DNA of 7,859 bases. Source: Acidobacteriota bacterium (GTDB taxonomy: Bacteria > Acidobacteriota > UBA890). The DNA is taken from the NCBI GenBank assembly GCA_030609765.1, contig JAUWTE010000131.1, forward strand, positions 1 to 7,859, given 5' to 3'. Within the stretch, counting starts at the first letter, position 1; the number at the start of each line of letters is the position of its first letter. The notes under the pieces were generated by a model, which was not told the origin of the DNA, made no database searches, and worked only from the letters and a program-made list of their open reading frames with translations. Positions 5,975-7,859 of this stretch are shown piece after piece. A program made the position numbers and the translations under genes.

Positions 5975-7723
5975 ATGCGCGCAACAAGAGCCATGGTCAT
6001 AGTTCTGTCGCTTGCCCTGATTCCGTCTGCCTGTGGGGCACCGCCCGGTGTGGGCAATAGCGCTGTTGCAGGTGCCCTCGATCAGCAGGCGCGCAGCATC
6101 GGTATGCTCGCCATCGGCGCTAATGGCGCCGTCGCCAGCGTCGACGGGTTCGCCACCGCGGTTGGCCTCGAGGTGCTCATGGATGGCGGCAACGCGATCG
6201 ATGCCGCGATAGCTGTCGGCTTCGCCCTGGCAGTGACCCACCCGGCGGCCGGCAACATCGGTGGTGGCGGCTTCATGACCATTTATCTGGCCGAAGAGGA
6301 CCGCTACACGACATTGGATTTCCGCGAACGTGCCCCGCTCGGGGCGACGGCCGACATGTATCTGGGTGAAGACGGTCGTCCGGTGCGTGGCCTCAACTAT
6401 CGTGGCTGGCTGGCTCCCGGGGTGCCGGGAACGGTGGCCGGTTTCGAGTTGGCGCATCAGACTTACGGGCACCTGCCCTGGGAGCGTCTGGTGGAGCCCG
6501 CCGTGCGGCTCGCCGATGAAGGCATTCTTCTGACGCCCTATCTGGCAGGGTCTCTGGCGTCAGTGGCCGAGTCGTTCGAGCCTTTCCCGGCCTCGAAGAA
6601 GGCCTTCCTGAAGTCCGATGGAACGCCGCACGCATCGGGCGATCTCCTCAGGCAGCCCGATCTCGCCTGGTCCCTACGGCAGATCATGCGCGAGGGCGCT
6701 GCGGCTTTCTACACGGGAGCTGTCGCCGAGAGACTGGCTGCGGCGATGTCTGAGAACGGCGGGCTCATTACCATGGAGGACCTGGCAGCCTATGAGGCCA
6801 AGGAGCGCGATCCCGTTCGCGGCACGTATCGTGGCTACGAGATCATCTCCATGCCGCCGCCGTCCTCCGGCGGCACGATCTTGGTGGAGATGTTGAACAT
6901 CCTCGAGACGTTCGACATGAGCCAGTACGAGGCCAGCGATCCGGCAGCGATTCACCTCCTGATCGAAGCCATGCGCCAGGGCTATCTGGATCGGGCTACC
7001 TACCTCGGTGATGCCGACTTCGTGGATGTTCCGATCGACAGGCTCACGTCGAAGGAGTATGCGCACCAGGTTGCCGCGGGCATCGAGCCTACGCGCGCCC
7101 GGCGCAGCGCGGCTCTCGGCGCAGAGATCTTGGAGGCGCCGGAATCCACCGAGACGACGCACTACTCGGTGGTCGATGTCTGGGGAAATGTCGTTTCGAC
7201 GACCTACACCATCGAGTCAGGCTTTGGATCTCGCGCTATGGCCGCGGGCACCGGTTTCCTTCTGAATAACGAGATGAGTGATTTCAACGCCTGGCCGGGA
7301 GTCACCGACGAGCGTGGATATATCGGCACCAAGCCGAACCTGATCGCCCCGGGCAAGCGCATGCTGTCCTCAATGACCCCGACCATCGTGGCCAAGGACG
7401 GCAAGCCGGTGCTCGTTGTCGGCAGTCCGGGTGGCAAGACCATCATCAACACCGTCCTGCGCGTGATCGTCAACGTCGTGGACTTCGGGCTCCCGCTTCC
7501 GGACGCGGTGCGTGAGCCTCGCGTCCACCACCAGTGGATGCCGGACAGTGTAAGGCTGGAGGCAACCAGCGCGGCGGATACTATCGCGGCGCTGCGTGGA
7601 CTCGGCCATGACGCCAGCGGCCGCGGCCTGCAGGGAGACGCTCACTGCATCTTCATCTATCCGGATGGCGCGCGGCTGGCGGTTGCGGATCCACGGCGCT
7701 CTGGGGCAGCCGGGGCTTATTAG
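5975..7723 (+). CDS. ggt: Gamma-glutamyltransferase (glutathione hydrolase), exported
   Basis: This 582-residue Ntn-hydrolase precursor should cleave or transfer the gamma-glutamyl group of glutathione and related amides in the periplasm, after self-cleavage into large and small subunits. The new N-terminus and nucleophile is Thr394 in ETTHYSVVD (393-401). Other family marks are NAIDAAIAVGFALAVTHP (73-90), NIGGGGFM (94-101), LDFRERAP (114-121) with substrate-binding Arg117, PSSGGT (296-301), the small-subunit stretch GTGFLLNNEMSDF (425-437), MLSSMTPTIV (463-472) and GSPGGKTIINTVLRV (483-497). These match the well-studied E. coli enzyme, and the length is typical. A short signal peptide (MRATRAMVIVLSLALIPSACG) ends in a Cys20 that might be lipidated, though Pro at -3 is not a classic lipobox. 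GGAG (5964-5967) is 7 nt before the ATG. It stands alone on its strand after the inverted-repeat element. A cephalosporin acylase-like paralogue is a minor alternative. Confidence 0.93.
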   Translation: MRATRAMVIVLSLALIPSACGAPPGVGNSAVAGALDQQARSIGMLAIGANGAVASVDGFATAVGLEVLMDGGNAIDAAIAVGFALAVTHPAAGNIGGGGFMTIYLAEEDRYTTLDFRERAPLGATADMYLGEDGRPVRGLNYRGWLAPGVPGTVAGFELAHQTYGHLPWERLVEPAVRLADEGILLTPYLAGSLASVAESFEPFPASKKAFLKSDGTPHASGDLLRQPDLAWSLRQIMREGAAAFYTGAVAERLAAAMSENGGLITMEDLAAYEAKERDPVRGTYRGYEIISMPPPSSGGTILVEMLNILETFDMSQYEASDPAAIHLLIEAMRQGYLDRATYLGDADFVDVPIDRLTSKEYAHQVAAGIEPTRARRSAALGAEILEAPESTETTHYSVVDVWGNVVSTTYTIESGFGSRAMAAGTGFLLNNEMSDFNAWPGVTDERGYIGTKPNLIAPGKRMLSSMTPTIVAKDGKPVLVVGSPGGKTIINTVLRVIVNVVDFGLPLPDAVREPRVHHQWMPDSVRLEATSAADTIAALRGLGHDASGRGLQGDAHCIFIYPDGARLAVADPRRSGAAGAY

Positions 7724-7859
7724 CCCTCGTCCCTGCCTCGAGCCTCCGCCGTGGCGAGTCCAGTCAGAGCCCTCGAGCCTAACTGAGCCACAAGATGTGG
7801 ATTACTAGCACCACACTTCAGCTGCGGGCGTAGGGAAACCGCCCCCCTGCTAATCGGCT
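7724..7859. other. Non-coding 3' tail after ggt
   Basis: No supported gene is seen. CCTCGAGCCT occurs twice (7736-7745 and 7771-7780), 35 bp apart. GGGCG (7826-7830) can pair with CGCCC (7840-7844) across a 9-nt loop, but the stem is short and has no T-run, so it is only a very weak terminator candidate for ggt. Confidence 0.3.

Noticed and set aside
5669..6472. 267-codon minus-strand open frame across the inverted-repeat element and the start of ggt
   Set aside because: It is antisense to a well-supported ggt, runs through the repeat, has low-complexity Arg/Ala-rich composition and shows no recognisable domain. Long shadows are common in GC-rich genes.
7826..7844. GGGCG/CGCCC hairpin as a ggt terminator
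   Set aside because: There are only five pairs with a 9-nt loop and no T-tract, and it lies over 100 bp after the stop.

Overview
The window is GC-rich, gene-dense chromosomal DNA from a Gram-negative bacterium. A signal-peptide-bearing OmpW-type outer membrane barrel and a C-terminal aromatic residue suited to BAM-dependent insertion support an outer membrane. The style of the STAS anti-anti-sigma protein, a secreted subtilase with an internal beta-sandwich, and the GC-rich codon use would fit an uncultured Acidobacteriota or a deltaproteobacterial relative. That placement is an impression from protein style, not a demonstrated assignment. No phage, CRISPR, tRNA, rRNA or complete transposon was seen.

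Layout. (1) 3-266 is the 3' end of an unrecognised plus-strand gene. (2) 290-2513, minus strand: an HhH-GPD DNA glycosylase (AlkA/OGG1-like) followed after 100 bp by threonine synthase (thrC). The plus-strand fragment and thrC converge, and both stop codons lie inside one 11-bp perfect palindrome (263-293). (3) 2669-5026, plus strand: an OmpW-family barrel followed 30 bp later by a secreted subtilisin-family (S8) protein, a likely two-gene envelope/secretion operon. (4) 5156-5503, minus strand: a single-domain STAS anti-sigma-factor antagonist, convergent with the protease gene. (5) 5504-5974: a 471-bp divergent intergenic region carrying a 184-bp miniature inverted-repeat element with perfect 27-bp ends. 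(6) 5975-7723, plus strand: an exported gamma-glutamyltransferase with an intact catalytic Thr. (7) 7724-7859: 3' non-coding tail.

The genes are mostly ordinary housekeeping and envelope functions and do not form one pathway. The two items most worth a second look are these. The subtilase retains His, oxyanion Asn and Ser motifs but seems to lack the strand carrying the catalytic Asp, as if an in-frame deletion joined the end of its N-terminal domain to the segment just after the Asp. The MITE-like element between the STAS and ggt genes has ends that resemble the convergent-terminator palindrome 5.4 kb away, suggesting one dispersed repeat family. No convincing new multi-gene system was found.
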